From Blastococcus sp. (lineage in GTDB: Bacteria; Actinomycetota; Actinomycetes; Mycobacteriales; Geodermatophilaceae), in assembly GCA_025963345.1 (NCBI GenBank), contig JAOPUS010000087.1, forward strand, positions 1-10,060: 10,060 nucleotides of DNA. The letters run 5' to 3'. Both the position numbers and the translations under genes were made by a program. Under the pieces are notes generated by a model. The model was not told where the DNA came from and searched no databases. It saw only the letters and a program-made list of their open reading frames with translations. This document shows, piece by piece, positions 1-6,173 of this stretch (its first letter is position 1; every line of letters starts with the position of its first letter).

Positions 1-829
1 CGCCGGGCCGGGCGGTGCCGACGACGGTGAGCCGCACCGGGCGTTCGGTGCGCAGCTTGGCCAGGGCCTCGAGCAGGTGCACCAGGCCCTTGAGCGCGAC
101 GTCGGCGCTGGTGATGACCAGGATCGAGTCGGGATCGCGGGGCTGTCCCGCCGGCGGCGGGGTGAACTCGTCGGGGTCGATGCCGACCGGGATGACCTCG
201 ATGCCCTCGGGGGACAGGCCCATGTGGGTGGCGATGTCGCGCCGGGAGTTCTCCGACACGGTGGTGACGGCGTCCAGTCGCGCGGCCACCCGGGCCTGCA
301 TGCCGGTGAAGGCGTACCAGCGGCGGAGCGTCAGCCGCCGGCGCAGTGACCGGGTGGCGGCCAGTTCGAGCTCGCGGTCGATGGCGATCGGGTGGTGCAC
401 GGTGGCCACGGTCGGGATGCCGGCCCTGGTGAGCCGCAGCAGCCCCCAGCCGAGGGACTGGTTGTCGTGGACGACGTCGAACTCGGCGGCCCGGGGGAGC
501 AGGTGCCGCGCGGCCCGCAGGCTGAAGGTCATCGGTTCGGGGAAACCGGCGGTGCACATGGTGGCCCACTCGGCGACGTCCACCCAGTCGCGGAACTCCG
601 CGGGGCGCGGGGTGCGGAAGGGGTCGGGCTCGCGGTAGAGGTCCAGGCTGGGCAGCCGGCTGAGCTCGACGCCGTCGTCGAGCTCCGGATAGGGCTGCCC
701 GCTGAGCACCTCGACCCGGTGGCCGAGCTCGGTCAGCTCCCGGGACAGCGCCCGAACGTAGATGCCCTGGCCGCCGCTGTGCGGCTTGCTCCGGTAGGAC
801 AGCAGTGCGATGCGCAGCGACCGTCCCAT
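1..829 (-). CDS. GT4-family glycosyltransferase, C-terminal end outside the window
   Basis: This is the first 276 residues of a GT-B fold glycosyltransferase that transfers a sugar from an activated donor, probably in the cytoplasm or at the inner face of the membrane; acceptor and product cannot be told. The N-terminal acceptor domain opens with MGRSLRIALLSYRSKP followed by a glycine-rich loop (SGGQGIYVR, residues 18-26), as in GT4 enzymes. Residues about 186-222 carry the inter-domain signature VTTVSENSRRDI and IPVGIDPDEF. The donor-binding Rossmann domain begins near residue 233 with SADVALKGLVHLLEA, whose KG matches the GT4 donor-site motif. Roughly the last third, including the usual E-x7-E region, lies beyond position 1. 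The ATG at 829 is chosen because homologous starts lie here. There is no Shine-Dalgarno, but a -10-like hexamer sits 7 nt upstream, so the mRNA may be leaderless. It is transcribed divergently from the Dabb gene. Confidence 0.9.
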   Translation of the reverse strand, partial: MGRSLRIALLSYRSKPHSGGQGIYVRALSRELTELGHRVEVLSGQPYPELDDGVELSRLPSLDLYREPDPFRTPRPAEFRDWVDVAEWATMCTAGFPEPMTFSLRAARHLLPRAAEFDVVHDNQSLGWGLLRLTRAGIPTVATVHHPIAIDRELELAATRSLRRRLTLRRWYAFTGMQARVAARLDAVTTVSENSRRDIATHMGLSPEGIEVIPVGIDPDEFTPPPAGQPRDPDSILVITSADVALKGLVHLLEALAKLRTERPVRLTVVGTARPG

Positions 830-836
830 GCGCCGG

Positions 837-842
837 ACTCTA
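837..842 (-). promoter_or_regulatory. -10 box (TAGAGT) for a probable leaderless glycosyltransferase mRNA
   Basis: On the minus strand the hexamer TAGAGT fits the actinobacterial TANNNT -10 pattern. Seven bases separate it from the ATG at 829, which places the expected transcription start on or next to the A of the start codon. The absence of any purine-rich Shine-Dalgarno upstream of this ATG fits a leaderless transcript, which is common in actinobacteria. I see no convincing -35 hexamer. Confidence 0.4.
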
Positions 843-926
843 ACGAGCACCGGGGCGCAATCGGCTACCAGCCGGTAACCGTGCCCCGCACTCTCAGCCG
901 TCCGGGCGCCTGGCAAGGTGCGGCAC

Positions 927-1220
927 ATGATTCGTCATGTCGTGGTCTTCACCTGGTCCGCGGACGCCGACGCAGCGCGACGGAGGACGACGATCGAGGC
1001 GCTCCGGCGGCTGCGGCAGGACGTCGGCGGGATGACCTACCTCGTCGTGGCCGAGGACGCCGGGCTCAGCGACGGCAACGCCGACACCGTGCTGATCGCC
1101 GACTTCCCCGACGTCGAGGCCTTCTACCGGTACGCGCAGGACCCGGTCCATCTGTCGGTCATCGCCGAGCACGTCCGCCCGTGGCTGGCCCGCCGCAGCG
1201 CCGTCCAGTACCAGATCTGA
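927..1220 (+). CDS. Dabb-family (stress-responsive A/B barrel) small protein
   Basis: A 97-residue protein of the usual Dabb length. It starts MIRHVVVFTW, the typical first beta strand with a conserved His at position 4. It continues with a helix rich in Arg and Leu (about residues 16-32), a strand MTYLVVAED, then DTVLIADFPDVEAFYRYAQD and the family's hallmark DPVHLSVIAEHV (about residues 72-83, His75). Members are dimeric alpha/beta barrels of the ferredoxin-like superfamily. Most have no known reaction; a few act as small cyclases or aldolase-like enzymes in plants and polyketide pathways, so no substrate can be assigned. I prefer the ATG at 927 over a GTG at 918, because AAGGTG (915-920) then forms a Shine-Dalgarno 6 nt upstream and because homologues begin MIRHVV. 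It is divergent from the glycosyltransferase. The broken gene behind it begins about 90 bp downstream. Confidence 0.9.
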   Translation: MIRHVVVFTWSADADAARRRTTIEALRRLRQDVGGMTYLVVAEDAGLSDGNADTVLIADFPDVEAFYRYAQDPVHLSVIAEHVRPWLARRSAVQYQI

Positions 1221-1309
1221 GCGCACGCGCGTCCGACAGGCCTTTCTCCCCGTGCCGGACCCGAGCGGAACGGTCGGGTTCAGTTGCATGTCGACCACCG
1301 CCCGCCGTC

Positions 1310-1821
1310 GTGGCGATCACGCTCGACCAGCTGCAGAAGGGCACCGGCGTCGCCGCGGCCGGGGCAGAGGGCCTGCAGGTCACCCCGGAGGCCTGCGCCA
1401 CGGCGGTGAAGGGCACCAGCCGTCCTTCGACGCCTTCGACGACGTGATCGCCCAGAGCGCCACCATCGGCTCGGCCGCGACCGTCGAGGTCCTGGTGCGC
1501 GGCGGCCCCATCGAGGACGCCGTCGAGCAGTTGTCCGCGGCGGCCGAACGCTGCCCGCAGGCGCAGATCACCTCGCCGAACCTCGGGGACGGCGCAGCCC
1601 TGCTGCGGTACACGACCGTGGTGAGCCTGCCCGACGGCACGCAGGTGCAGATCCCGGCGCTGATCGGGGCGGTCGAGGACGGTGACCGGCTGCTCGTCCT
1701 GCTGAACCTCGACGCCGGCGGCGCGACGCCCGGCGCCACCACGGCGGCCCCGCAGGACCCGGCGGCGTTCGCCGACCTGCTCGCGCAGGCCTACGACACG
1801 CAGGCGGCAGCCTTCGACTGA
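1310..1821 (+). pseudogene. Broken gene for a secreted or lipoprotein-type domain: frameshifted, no signal peptide
   Basis: Two reading frames carry one continuous protein-like sequence. The first (from about 1310) reads AITLDQLQKGTGVAAAG and on to EACATAVKGT. It then loses sense, and the next frame picks up at about 1417 with QPSFDAFDDVIAQSA and runs to the TGA at 1819-1821. One extra C in the GGCACCAGC at 1413-1420 would restore a single frame, so the lesion is a one-base deletion or a sequencing error in a short C run. The rejoined domain has about 169 residues, two cysteines (in EACATAV and AERCPQ) that could form a disulfide, and a PALIGAVEDGDRLLVLL strand pair. It resembles small extracytoplasmic lipoprotein domains of actinobacteria; I cannot name the family. 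No signal peptide or lipobox is encoded between the Dabb stop and this point, and no Shine-Dalgarno precedes the GTG at 1310. The N-terminus is therefore lost as well, which favours true decay over a read error. Confidence 0.7.
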
Positions 1822-1822
1822 T

Positions 1823-1850
1823 CCGTCCACAGCCGGGGCCGCTGTCCACA
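1823..1850 (+). repeat. Two direct DnaA-box-like 9-mers
   Basis: CCGTCCACA (1823-1831) and CTGTCCACA (1842-1850) lie in the same orientation 19 bp apart and share GTCCACAG. The second differs from the actinobacterial DnaA box TTGTCCACA at one base, the first at two. They sit just past the end of the broken gene and about 50-70 bp before the DUF4192 start. They could be chance, a DnaA titration or regulation site, or a direct-repeat operator. There are no dnaA, dnaN or gidB neighbours and no AT-rich unwinding region, so this is not an origin. Confidence 0.3.
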
Positions 1851-1860
1851 GATCGTCCTC

Positions 1861-1879
1861 GGCGCCACCGTGTGGCGCC
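1861..1879 (+). other. Perfect 8-bp hairpin upstream of the DUF4192 gene
   Basis: GGCGCCAC (1861-1868) and GTGGCGCC (1872-1879) are exact inverted repeats around a 3-base loop. The element lies 39 bp after the stop of the broken gene and 21 bp before the DUF4192 ATG. There is no T-run after it, so it would be a U-less GC-rich terminator at best. Equally it may be an operator or a 5'-UTR hairpin for the next gene. Together with the DnaA-box-like pair it is the main content of the 79-bp gap at 1822-1900. Confidence 0.4.
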
Positions 1880-1900
1880 CGGGGCGGACAGGGTCGGGGC

Positions 1901-3007
1901 ATGGACGCACGCCGCGATCGAGAGCACCCGCCGGACGACGGATCCTTGATCGGGTGGCCGCCCGAGCCCATCGGCGTGCGGATCAGGGACGGCGGGGAGA
2001 TCGCCGCGGCGCTGCCGCACCTGCTCGGCTTCCGCCCGCGGGAGTCGGTCGTGCTGCTCAGCCTCAGCGGTTCCGGGCGACGCCGGGTGGGGCTGACGGT
2101 CCGGGCCGACATCCCGCCGCCCGAGCAGGCGGAATCCCTGGCGACGGTCCTCGCCCGGAGCCTGTGCACCGACCGGCCGGACGGCGCCGTGGTCGTGGTC
2201 GTCTCCGAGGCCCCGGACGTGGACCGGCCGGGCGACCCGGACATCCCGCACCGGGATCTCGTCTGGGAGATGGTGCGGGCACTGGCGGCGCTCGGCGTGC
2301 CGGTCGGCGACGCGCTGCTCGTCCGTGGTGGCCGATGGTGGAGTTACGACTGTTCGTACGGGTGCTGCGCTCCCGACGGAGGAACGCCCCTGCCCACGCA
2401 GGTGACCGAGCTCGAGGTCGCGGCGGTCGCGACCGGAACGGTCGTGGAACGCGACCGGGACGACCTCGTCGCCCGGATCGCCCCGCCGCCGGGACGGGAC
2501 GGCGGTGCCATGGCGGCGGCGTGTGCCCGCGTGACCGTCGAGTGCTCGGAGGCCGTCCTGGACTCCGGCATGGAGGCGGTGGCCGCGGAGTCCTGGTCGG
2601 CCGTCACGGACGCGGCCGCTCGGTGTCGGCCCGGCGCGCCCGCGGTCGACAGGCTGACCGATACGGAGGTGGCCCGCGTCGTCTGGGGCCTGCGCGACGT
2701 CGACGTGCGCGACCTGGCCCTCGGGCTGGTGCTGGGTGACGAGCCGGCCGCGGCCGAGCAGCTCTGGACCGAGTGCACGCGGCGCGCCCCCGCCCCGCTG
2801 GACGCCGCGCCCGCGACCCTGCTCGCGGTCAGCGCCTGGTTGCGCGGCGACGGCGCCATGGCCAACGTCGCGCTCGGCCGTGCCCTGGAGAGCGAACCCG
2901 GTTACGGTCTCGCCCGGCTGCTGGGCGACGCGCTCGCGGCCTGTGTGACGCCGGCGGACCTCCGGGCGATGCTCACCGAGGTCGGCGCCACGCCGCCTGT
3001 CGGCTGA
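1901..3007 (+). CDS. DUF4192 domain-containing protein
   Basis: This is a complete 368-residue protein of the actinobacterial DUF4192 family, whose biochemical role is not known. The family signature is clear. A short N-terminal leader is followed by IGVRIRDGGEIAAALPHLLGF (about residues 24-44), then RESVVLLSLSG and strands carrying GAVVVVVS. The central hallmark is GGRWWSYDC followed by a CC pair and GTPL (about residues 143-164). The C-terminal third is helical and repeat-like (AAEQLWTECTRRAP, then ATLLAVSAWLRGDGAMANVALGRAL and GYGLARLLGDAL), resembling the TPR-like tail seen in this family. There is no signal peptide or membrane segment, so it should be cytoplasmic. The cysteines in the central motif could bind a metal or be structural. 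The ATG at 1901 has only a weak G-rich Shine-Dalgarno. The gene converges on the S9 peptidase gene with 22 bp between the stops. Confidence 0.9.
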   Translation: MDARRDREHPPDDGSLIGWPPEPIGVRIRDGGEIAAALPHLLGFRPRESVVLLSLSGSGRRRVGLTVRADIPPPEQAESLATVLARSLCTDRPDGAVVVVVSEAPDVDRPGDPDIPHRDLVWEMVRALAALGVPVGDALLVRGGRWWSYDCSYGCCAPDGGTPLPTQVTELEVAAVATGTVVERDRDDLVARIAPPPGRDGGAMAAACARVTVECSEAVLDSGMEAVAAESWSAVTDAAARCRPGAPAVDRLTDTEVARVVWGLRDVDVRDLALGLVLGDEPAAAEQLWTECTRRAPAPLDAAPATLLAVSAWLRGDGAMANVALGRALESEPGYGLARLLGDALAACVTPADLRAMLTEVGATPPVG

Positions 3008-3029
3008 CGTGACCGCCGGCAGCGAGGCC

Positions 3030-5108
3030 TCAGAGCAGATCGGGGCGCTGCCACTCCTCGCCCAGCACGTGCTCGGCGAGGAACGCCAGCACCGTCGAAT
3101 ACCAGATCTGAGTATTTCCCGGCGTGAGAACCCAGTGATTCTCGTCGGGGAAGTAGAGGAACTTCGAGGGGATCCCGCGCTTCTGCAGGTCGTACCAGAG
3201 CCGCAGCGCCTCCCCGATCGGCACCCGGTAGTCCTTGTCGCCGTGGATGACCAGCATCGGCGTGCGGATCGCGTCGGCGTAGCGGTGCGGCGAGTTCTGC
3301 TCGTAGCGCTTCGGCTCGCGCAGCGGGTCGCCCCACTCCTTCTCCCAGTAGTAGGCCGCGTCGGTGGTGCCGGTGAAGGCGTCGAGGTCCCACAGGCTGG
3401 CGTGGGTGACGATCGCCCGGAAGCGGTCGGTCTGGGTGGCCACCCAGTTGGCCATGTAGCCGCCGAACGATCCGCCCATGGCCGCGGTGCGGGACGCGTC
3501 GACGTCGGGCCGCTGCTCGGCGGCGTCGACGGCGGCCATCAGGTCGGTGTAGGGCGTACCGCCCCACTCGCCCCAGCCCCGCCGGACGAAGTCCAGGCCG
3601 AACCCCTGGGAGAGCGCGGGGTTGGGCATCAGCACCGCGTACCCGCGGGCGGCGAGCACCCAGGGGCACCAGCGCCACGACCACGAGTTCCAGCTCATCA
3701 GCGGGCCGCCGTGGATCCACAGCGCCAGCGGGGCGGGCGACTCGGCGGACGCGCCCTCCGGCAGCACCAGCCAGGACTGGACGCGGGTGCCGTCTGCGGC
3801 GGTCGCCTCCAGCTCGTGCAGGGTGCCAGGCAGCGGGCCGAGCGTGCCGGGGCTGGGCAGCACCGCCGGCTCCTGCATCGGGGCAGCCGGGTCCAGCCGG
3901 ACGGGGAGCGGCGGCGAGTCGTAGGCGGAGCGCAGCGCGTACAGGACGCTGCCGTCGCGGGCCACCTGCAGGTCGCTGTAGGCGCCGTCGGCGGTGAGGC
4001 GCACCGGCGCGCCCCCGGTCACCGGCACCCGGAAGATTGCGTGCCGGCCGTCGTCATCGGCCAAGAAGTAGACCGAGGTGCCGTCGGCACTGAACTGCGG
4101 GGCGCTGGGCCACCGGTCGAAGTCGGGCGTGAGCTCGTGGGCCGCGCTGCCGGGCACGTCCACCAGCAGCAGCGTGTAGTCCGGCGGTTCGGCGTAGGTG
4201 GACAGCGTCTCGCGGACGCAGACCAGCGAGGCGCTGTCGGGGGAGAAGCGCGGGGCGTAGACGTCGGCCAGGGGGTCGTCGACGAGCACCCGGGTCTCCC
4301 CGGTCGCCGTCTCGGTCAGCACGACCCGGGAGCGGCGGCCGGCCGGGCCGTCCGGCACGTCCTCGGAGCGCGCCACCAGCCGGCCGTCGGGGGAGACGGT
4401 GAAGTCGTCCCCGGCGCCGTGGGGCGGACGGGCCTCGGGCGTCAGGTCGCGCGGGGCCGGCGGCTCGGCGGCACCGGTCGGCTCGTCGGCGGGCAGTTGC
4501 CCCGCCCAGAACAGGTGCGGCGCGGCCGGCCCGAGGTCGTGGTCCCAGTACCGCACCGGGTAGGCCTCGTGCAGGATCGCGGTGACGCCGGCGTCCGCCC
4601 GCTGCTTGCGACGCTCCTCGTCGGTCTCGGCGTCGGCCGCGCCGGGCATCGTCGCGGCGGACACCACCACGTCCCCGGTGTCGGCGGCCACGGTGAACCC
4701 GGCGACGCCGTCCGGCCGGGTCAGCGCGAGGCGGGCCTCTCCGCCGCCGGCCGGAAGGCTCCACAGCGCCGGCTTCGGGTCACCGTTCTCCTTCGGACCC
4801 GGAACGGGGCGGGCGGAGGTGAACAGCAGCGATCCGTCGGGCAGCCACGTCGGCGCGGACTCGCCGGGGGCGCTGCGGGTCAGTCGCCGGGCGGGCTGCT
4901 CCCCGGAGGGGTCGATCTCCCACAGGGCCGACTGCCACTTCTTCTTCTCCGCGTCCAGGGTCGCCACCGACACGGCCAGCCGGGTCCCGTCGGCCGACAG
5001 GGCCAGCCCCCCGACCCGGGGGATCGCCACGAAGTCGGCCAACCGGCGGAACGGGCTGGCCGGCGGGGCGATGTCGGACTGTTCGGACGCAACGGAGGGC
5101 TTGCTCAC
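3030..5108 (-). CDS. S9-family serine peptidase (prolyl oligopeptidase / acylaminoacyl-peptidase type)
   Basis: A 692-residue serine peptidase that should cleave short peptides, possibly removing N-acylated or N-terminal residues; exact specificity is not readable. Residues about 20-425 form a beta-propeller built of TolB/PD40-like blades (for example LALSADGTRLAVS and PRFSPDSASLVCV), which gates the active site. The alpha/beta-hydrolase domain (about 430-692) contains the oxyanion motif HGGP (466-469), the nucleophile Ser547 in GGSFGGYMANW, Asp626 in HGDKDYRVP and His658 in ENHWVL, so the triad is intact. No signal peptide or membrane segment precedes the propeller, so it is probably cytoplasmic. 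The frame stays open far upstream, but the GTG at 5108 is chosen because an AGAGG Shine-Dalgarno sits 7 nt before it and because similarity begins here; upstream codons overlap ideR in another frame. It lies downstream of ideR on the same strand, separated by 173 bp and a likely terminator, so it is probably transcribed alone. Confidence 0.93.
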   Translation of the reverse strand: MSKPSVASEQSDIAPPASPFRRLADFVAIPRVGGLALSADGTRLAVSVATLDAEKKKWQSALWEIDPSGEQPARRLTRSAPGESAPTWLPDGSLLFTSARPVPGPKENGDPKPALWSLPAGGGEARLALTRPDGVAGFTVAADTGDVVVSAATMPGAADAETDEERRKQRADAGVTAILHEAYPVRYWDHDLGPAAPHLFWAGQLPADEPTGAAEPPAPRDLTPEARPPHGAGDDFTVSPDGRLVARSEDVPDGPAGRRSRVVLTETATGETRVLVDDPLADVYAPRFSPDSASLVCVRETLSTYAEPPDYTLLLVDVPGSAAHELTPDFDRWPSAPQFSADGTSVYFLADDDGRHAIFRVPVTGGAPVRLTADGAYSDLQVARDGSVLYALRSAYDSPPLPVRLDPAAPMQEPAVLPSPGTLGPLPGTLHELEATAADGTRVQSWLVLPEGASAESPAPLALWIHGGPLMSWNSWSWRWCPWVLAARGYAVLMPNPALSQGFGLDFVRRGWGEWGGTPYTDLMAAVDAAEQRPDVDASRTAAMGGSFGGYMANWVATQTDRFRAIVTHASLWDLDAFTGTTDAAYYWEKEWGDPLREPKRYEQNSPHRYADAIRTPMLVIHGDKDYRVPIGEALRLWYDLQKRGIPSKFLYFPDENHWVLTPGNTQIWYSTVLAFLAEHVLGEEWQRPDLL

Positions 5109-5146
5109 CTGTCGGCCTCTTCTCACGTGTTCGTCGGTCGGCCCAC

Positions 5147-5176
5147 CACGGTAGTGACGGGCACCAGCGAATTCGC
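5147..5176 (-). promoter_or_regulatory. Possible promoter region of the S9 peptidase gene, with a 10-bp palindrome
   Basis: On the minus strand TACCGT (5152-5147) fits TANNNT about 38 bp upstream of the GTG at 5108. About 14 bp further upstream is the perfect palindrome GCGAATTCGC (5167-5176), a small AT-containing island in very GC-rich DNA, placed where a -35 element or an operator would be. No TTGAC-like -35 is present. The support is positional only. Confidence 0.2.
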
Positions 5177-5230
5177 GCGAGCGGGACCGAGCTTCAGGCC
5201 AGGGGATGGGCGCGAGGCCCGGATGCACAC

Positions 5231-5265
5231 CGAGCCGCGGCCCCCCGGAGCGGGACCGCGGCTCG
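5231..5265 (-). terminator. GC-rich stem-loop terminator after ideR
   Basis: CGAGCCGCGG (5231-5240) and CCGCGGCTCG (5256-5265) are exact 10-base inverted repeats. After one mismatch three more G-C pairs (5242-5244 with 5252-5254) can form, leaving a 7-base loop. The stem starts 16 bp past the ideR stop in the direction of transcription. No T-run follows, which is usual for stem-loop terminators in high-GC actinobacteria. It would isolate ideR from the S9 peptidase gene. Confidence 0.6.
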
Positions 5266-5281
5266 CGGAAGGCCGTGCGGA

Positions 5282-6007
5282 TCAGAGCAGGGGTGCGGCC
5301 TCGAGAGGGGTGCGGCGCTCGTCGGCGGCAGTGACGAAGACATGGTGCGCGACGCCGGCCGGCAGCGGCTGGCCATCGAGGCTGACCGAGCCCTCGACGA
5401 GGCGGGCGTCCATCGTGGCTCCCGGTCGCACACCCTGCTCGGCCAGCACACGCAGCAGGTCGGCGTTCTCCTGCAACTGCTCGCTGATCCGCCGGATGAC
5501 GACCGGGCGACCCTCGGTCGTCGCCGTCGTGGAGAGCAGGGTCAGCGAGTCCAGGACCGCCGAGGTCTCCCCGCCGACCGGCTCGTCCCCGCGCAGGGCG
5601 TCCAGACCCGGGATGGGGTTGCCGAACGGCGACAGCGAGGGATTGCCCAGCAGGGTCATCAGCTTGCGCTCGACAGCCTCGCTCATGACGTGCTCCCAGC
5701 GGCAGGCCTCCTCGTGGACATCGGCGTAGTCCAGGCCGATGACGTCCACGAGCAGGCATTCGGCCAGCCGGTGCTTGCGCATGACCGCCGTGGCCAGCTG
5801 ACGTCCCTCGTCCGACAGCTGCAGGTGCCGGTCGCCCTCGACGGTCAGCAGGCCGTCGCGCTCCATGCGGGCCACCGTCTGGCTGACCGTGGGACCGCTC
5901 TGGTGGAGACGCTCCGCGATGCGTGCCCGCAGCGGAACGATTCCCTCTTCCTCCAGCTCGAAGATCGTCCGGAGGTACATCTCGGTGGTGTCGATGAGGT
6001 CGTTCAC
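5282..6007 (-). CDS. ideR: IdeR/DtxR-family iron-dependent transcriptional repressor
   Basis: A 241-residue metal-activated repressor; with Fe(II) bound, family members dimerise on 19-bp iron boxes and shut off siderophore and iron-uptake genes. The first 110 residues follow mycobacterial IdeR closely from memory (MNDLIDTTEMYLRTIFELEEEG, winged helix about 5-60 with SGPTVSQTV at 37-45). All metal ligands are at their standard numbers: Met10, Cys102, Glu105 and His106 for the primary site and His79, Glu83 and His98 for the ancillary site. Cys102 argues for an iron-type rather than MntR-type sensor. SPFGNPIPGLDAL (about 125-137) closes the dimerisation domain, and the rest forms the SH3-like third domain, which is more divergent. 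The GTG at 6007 is fixed by a strong GGAGGA Shine-Dalgarno 6 nt upstream. The gene is divergent from acuC. I see no canonical iron box in either flanking gap, so autoregulation is not supported. Confidence 0.94.
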   Translation of the reverse strand: MNDLIDTTEMYLRTIFELEEEGIVPLRARIAERLHQSGPTVSQTVARMERDGLLTVEGDRHLQLSDEGRQLATAVMRKHRLAECLLVDVIGLDYADVHEEACRWEHVMSEAVERKLMTLLGNPSLSPFGNPIPGLDALRGDEPVGGETSAVLDSLTLLSTTATTEGRPVVIRRISEQLQENADLLRVLAEQGVRPGATMDARLVEGSVSLDGQPLPAGVAHHVFVTAADERRTPLEAAPLL

Positions 6008-6013
6008 AGGTAC

Positions 6014-6019
6014 TCCTCC
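6014..6019 (-). promoter_or_regulatory. Strong Shine-Dalgarno (GGAGGA) of ideR
   Basis: Read on the minus strand, GGAGGA lies exactly 6 nt before the GTG at 6007. It is the best ribosome binding site in the window and settles the GTG start, which also restores the family N-terminus MNDLIDTTEM so that the metal ligand Met falls at position 10. Confidence 0.8.
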
Positions 6020-6031
6020 GTGTCGCAGGCA

Positions 6032-6037
6032 AGTCTA
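6032..6037 (-). promoter_or_regulatory. Possible -10 box (TAGACT) of ideR
   Basis: Minus-strand TAGACT fits TANNNT and lies 24 bp upstream of the GTG. The predicted start would give a leader of about 18 nt just long enough to carry the GGAGGA. CTGACC is the nearest -35-like hexamer, but its spacing of about 21 bp is too long, so only the -10 is proposed. Confidence 0.3.
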
Positions 6038-6110
6038 CGGGCGTCGCGGCCTCCACCTGGTCAGCCCGACGGGTCGTCCGGGCAACAGCCGCGGTCGGCA
6101 GGCCAACGGG

Positions 6111-6116
6111 TAGCGT
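6111..6116 (+). promoter_or_regulatory. Possible -10 box (TAGCGT) of the acuC-pat unit
   Basis: TAGCGT fits TANNNT and would place the transcription start near 6123, giving a leader of about 51 nt. That start coincides with the left edge of the 24-bp dyad at 6123-6146. No TTGAC-like -35 is visible at 16-18 bp, so the call rests on the -10 pattern and the position only. Confidence 0.25.
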
Positions 6117-6122
6117 CCGGCC

Positions 6123-6146
6123 CGTACGCCGGCCTGCCCGCGTACG
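6123..6146. promoter_or_regulatory. 24-bp imperfect dyad in the acuC leader, candidate operator
   Basis: The arms CGTACGCCGGC (6123-6133) and GCCCGCGTACG (6136-6146) are inverted repeats matching at 10 of 11 positions around a 2-base centre, and each ends in the self-complementary CGTACG. The element begins about where transcription is expected to start and ends 27 bp before the acuC ATG. Size, symmetry and place fit a dimeric repressor site; a leader RNA hairpin is the alternative. It does not resemble the IdeR iron box (TTAGG...CCTAA type), so the neighbouring regulator is not an obvious ligand. Confidence 0.4.
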
Positions 6147-6173
6147 AGTCCGACGTCGGCGCTAGGGGGCTCC

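Noticed and set aside
1413..1420. Programmed ribosomal frameshift joining the two halves of the broken gene
   Set aside because: There is no slippery heptamer, and no downstream structure stands out. Loss of a C, together with the missing signal peptide, is simpler.
392..1447. 351-codon plus-strand frame spanning the glycosyltransferase, the Dabb gene and part of the broken gene
   Set aside because: It is antisense to the glycosyltransferase and out of frame with the Dabb protein. Only its last part (about 1310-1417) is meaningful, as the first piece of the broken gene.
1823..1850. Replication origin, from the DnaA-box-like pair
   Set aside because: There are only two imperfect boxes, no AT-rich region and none of the usual origin genes nearby.
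3009..5729. Long open frame on the plus strand (about 906 codons) opposite the S9 peptidase and ideR
   Set aside because: It crosses two well-supported genes and the gap between them and has no recognisable motif, so it is an antisense artefact of base composition.
5109..6056. N-terminal extension of the S9 peptidase frame back to 6056
   Set aside because: The extra residues are compositionally random and overlap ideR in another frame. The GTG at 5108 has a good Shine-Dalgarno and begins the family-like sequence.
6008..6173. IdeR iron box in the ideR-acuC gap
   Set aside because: I looked for TTAGGNTAGNCTNNCCTAA-like sequence on both strands and saw no match of useful quality. The dyad at 6123-6146 is GC-rich and unrelated.
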